Shown here: piece after piece, positions 63,104-64,000 of the stretch | How positions within the stretch are numbered: position 1 is the stretch's first letter | How the letters are laid out: the number at the start of each line of letters is the position of its first letter | Source of the DNA: Bacteroides acidifaciens | GTDB lineage: Bacteria > Bacteroidota > Bacteroidia > Bacteroidales > Bacteroidaceae | Length of the DNA stretch: 64,000 nucleotides | Direction of reading: 5' to 3' | Assembly: GCF_024623065.1 (NCBI RefSeq) | Contig: NZ_JANJZR010000003.1 | Coordinates: forward strand, 1 to 64,000 | The notes under the pieces: generated by a model | What the model was told of the DNA's origin: nothing | Databases searched by the model: none | Seen by the model: only the letters and a program-made list of their open reading frames with translations | Translations under genes and position numbers: made by a program

Positions 63104-64000
63104 ATGTCGAACGTTTCTTCCTCAGCTTTTGCAGACACTAAAGCACATTATGATCTTCTTGACGGACTTCGTGGCGTGGCAGCTCTCATGGTTATATGGT
63201 ATCATATATTTGAGGGCTACGCTTTTGCGGAAGTCAGTAATTCCGCTGGTAGCGGTATGATTGAAACCTTCAATCATGGGTATTTGGCTGTCGATTTTTT
63301 CTTTATCCTTTCGGGTTTTGTTATCGGTTATGCGTATGACGACCGTTGGGGTAAGAGCATGACAATGAAAAATTTCTTCAAACGCCGTTTGATACGTCTT
63401 CATCCTATGGTAATCATGGGTGCTGTTCTGGGGGCTGTCACATTTTATCTTCAGGGGTGTGTGCAATGGGATGGAACACACGTTGCCATATCAATGGTTA
63501 TGCTGTCTCTTCTCTGCACGATATTCTTTATTCCTGCGATGCCGGGTGTAGGTTATGAAGTCCGCGGAAATGGGGAGATGTTCCCGTTGAACGGGCCTTG
63601 CTGGTCATTGTTCTTTGAATATATAGGTAATATCCTTTATGCCCTGTTTATTCGTCGTTTGTCGAACAGGGCGTTGACGGTACTTGTAGTCTTGTTGGGA
63701 ATTGCGTTGGCATTATTTGCTGTCTTCAATATTTCAGGTTATGGGAATATCGGAGTGGGATGGACATTGGACGGCGTGAATTTCTTAGGCGGATCATTGA
63801 GGATGCTTTTCCCTTTCTCTTTGGGTATGCTTCTGTCGCGTAACTTCAAACCCGTCAGGCTGAAAGGTGCATTCTGGATATGCGCCATTGTCTTGATTGC
63901 TTTGTTTTCGGTTCCTTATCTGGAAGGTGCAGAGCCGTTTTGCGTAAATGGTGCTTATGAAGCATTTTGTGTTATCATAGCTTTCCCTATTCTTGTCTGG
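63104..64000 (+). CDS. membrane acyltransferase family 3 protein (5' part, cut by window edge)
   Basis: An open frame of 299 codons runs to the edge. It starts MSNVSSSAFADTKAHYDLLD, then GLRGVAALMVIWYHIFEGY with the conserved His, FFFILSGFVIGYAYDDRW, FFKRRLIRLHPM and FPLNGPCWSLFFEYIGN, and has multiple membrane helices. It belongs to the OafA/YrhL-like acyltransferase-3 family. It has its own promoter and follows the AAA-ATPase gene, so it is probably not part of the capsule operon. Confidence 0.88.
   Translation, partial: MSNVSSSAFADTKAHYDLLDGLRGVAALMVIWYHIFEGYAFAEVSNSAGSGMIETFNHGYLAVDFFFILSGFVIGYAYDDRWGKSMTMKNFFKRRLIRLHPMVIMGAVLGAVTFYLQGCVQWDGTHVAISMVMLSLLCTIFFIPAMPGVGYEVRGNGEMFPLNGPCWSLFFEYIGNILYALFIRRLSNRALTVLVVLLGIALALFAVFNISGYGNIGVGWTLDGVNFLGGSLRMLFPFSLGMLLSRNFKPVRLKGAFWICAIVLIALFSVPYLEGAEPFCVNGAYEAFCVIIAFPILVW

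Overview
The window is from a Bacteroides genome, most likely a human-gut species close to but not identical with B. thetaiotaomicron. Evidence: a SusC/SusD polysaccharide utilisation locus (PUL) with a hybrid two-component regulator, promoters of the Bacteroides type (-7 box TAnnTTTG), stop-start overlaps without strong Shine-Dalgarno sites, and a capsule locus headed by a tyrosine recombinase and a UpxY-type antiterminator. Gene order on the left matches, as I recall it, the B. thetaiotaomicron heparin/heparan sulfate PUL (around BT4652-BT4663 plus BT4675), but a galactan PUL that I recall lying between in that species is absent here.

Region 1 (about 0.2-24.9 kb, all minus strand) is the heparin/heparan sulfate PUL: hybrid two-component regulator, surface PL12-family lyase, surface glycan-binding lipoprotein, SusC and SusD, then (after a terminator and a second promoter) GH88 unsaturated glucuronyl hydrolase, a second PL12 lyase, a Ser-type sulfatase, a PHP/DUF3604 protein, a ROK sugar kinase and a PL15-like lyase. 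Surface lyase and glycan-binding protein cut and hold the chain, SusCD imports fragments, periplasmic lyases, sulfatase and GH88 reduce them to monosaccharides, and the kinase feeds these into metabolism. A PL13 heparin lyase I (31.2-32.4 kb, plus) completes the set, separated by a Trk potassium-uptake pair, a GH2 enzyme and a small lipoprotein.

Region 2 (about 32.6-61.3 kb, plus strand) is a capsular polysaccharide locus. A tyrosine recombinase is followed by a 286-bp segment bounded by perfect 23-bp inverted repeats. The only good promoter in that segment points away from the capsule genes, so the sequence as given looks like the OFF state of a phase-variable promoter. Then come UpxY, Wza-like and Wzc-like export proteins, a membrane 4,6-dehydratase, a flippase, an FrhB-like iron-sulfur protein, two pyruvyltransferases, several GT2 and GT4 glycosyltransferases, a GT-D-type protein, acyl/acetyltransferases, an EpsG-type polymerase, an ATP-grasp enzyme, an initiating phosphoglycosyl transferase and a DegT aminotransferase. 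An aminotransferase plus pyruvyltransferases suggests a possibly zwitterionic capsule. The locus contains a decayed IS66-type element.

Region 3 (61.4-64.0 kb) has an AAA-ATPase/PD-(D/E)XK protein and the 5' part of a membrane acyltransferase cut by the window edge.

The most unusual structures are: the invertible promoter; two intergenic arrays of short palindromes with unrelated sequences but the same exact 22-bp period (20.48-20.63 kb and 56.33-56.41 kb); perfect hairpins and out-of-frame direct repeats inside intact capsule genes (41.79-41.97 and 53.03-53.09 kb); and a decayed TrpB-like gene fragment near 25.0 kb. No tRNA, rRNA or CRISPR array was recognised.
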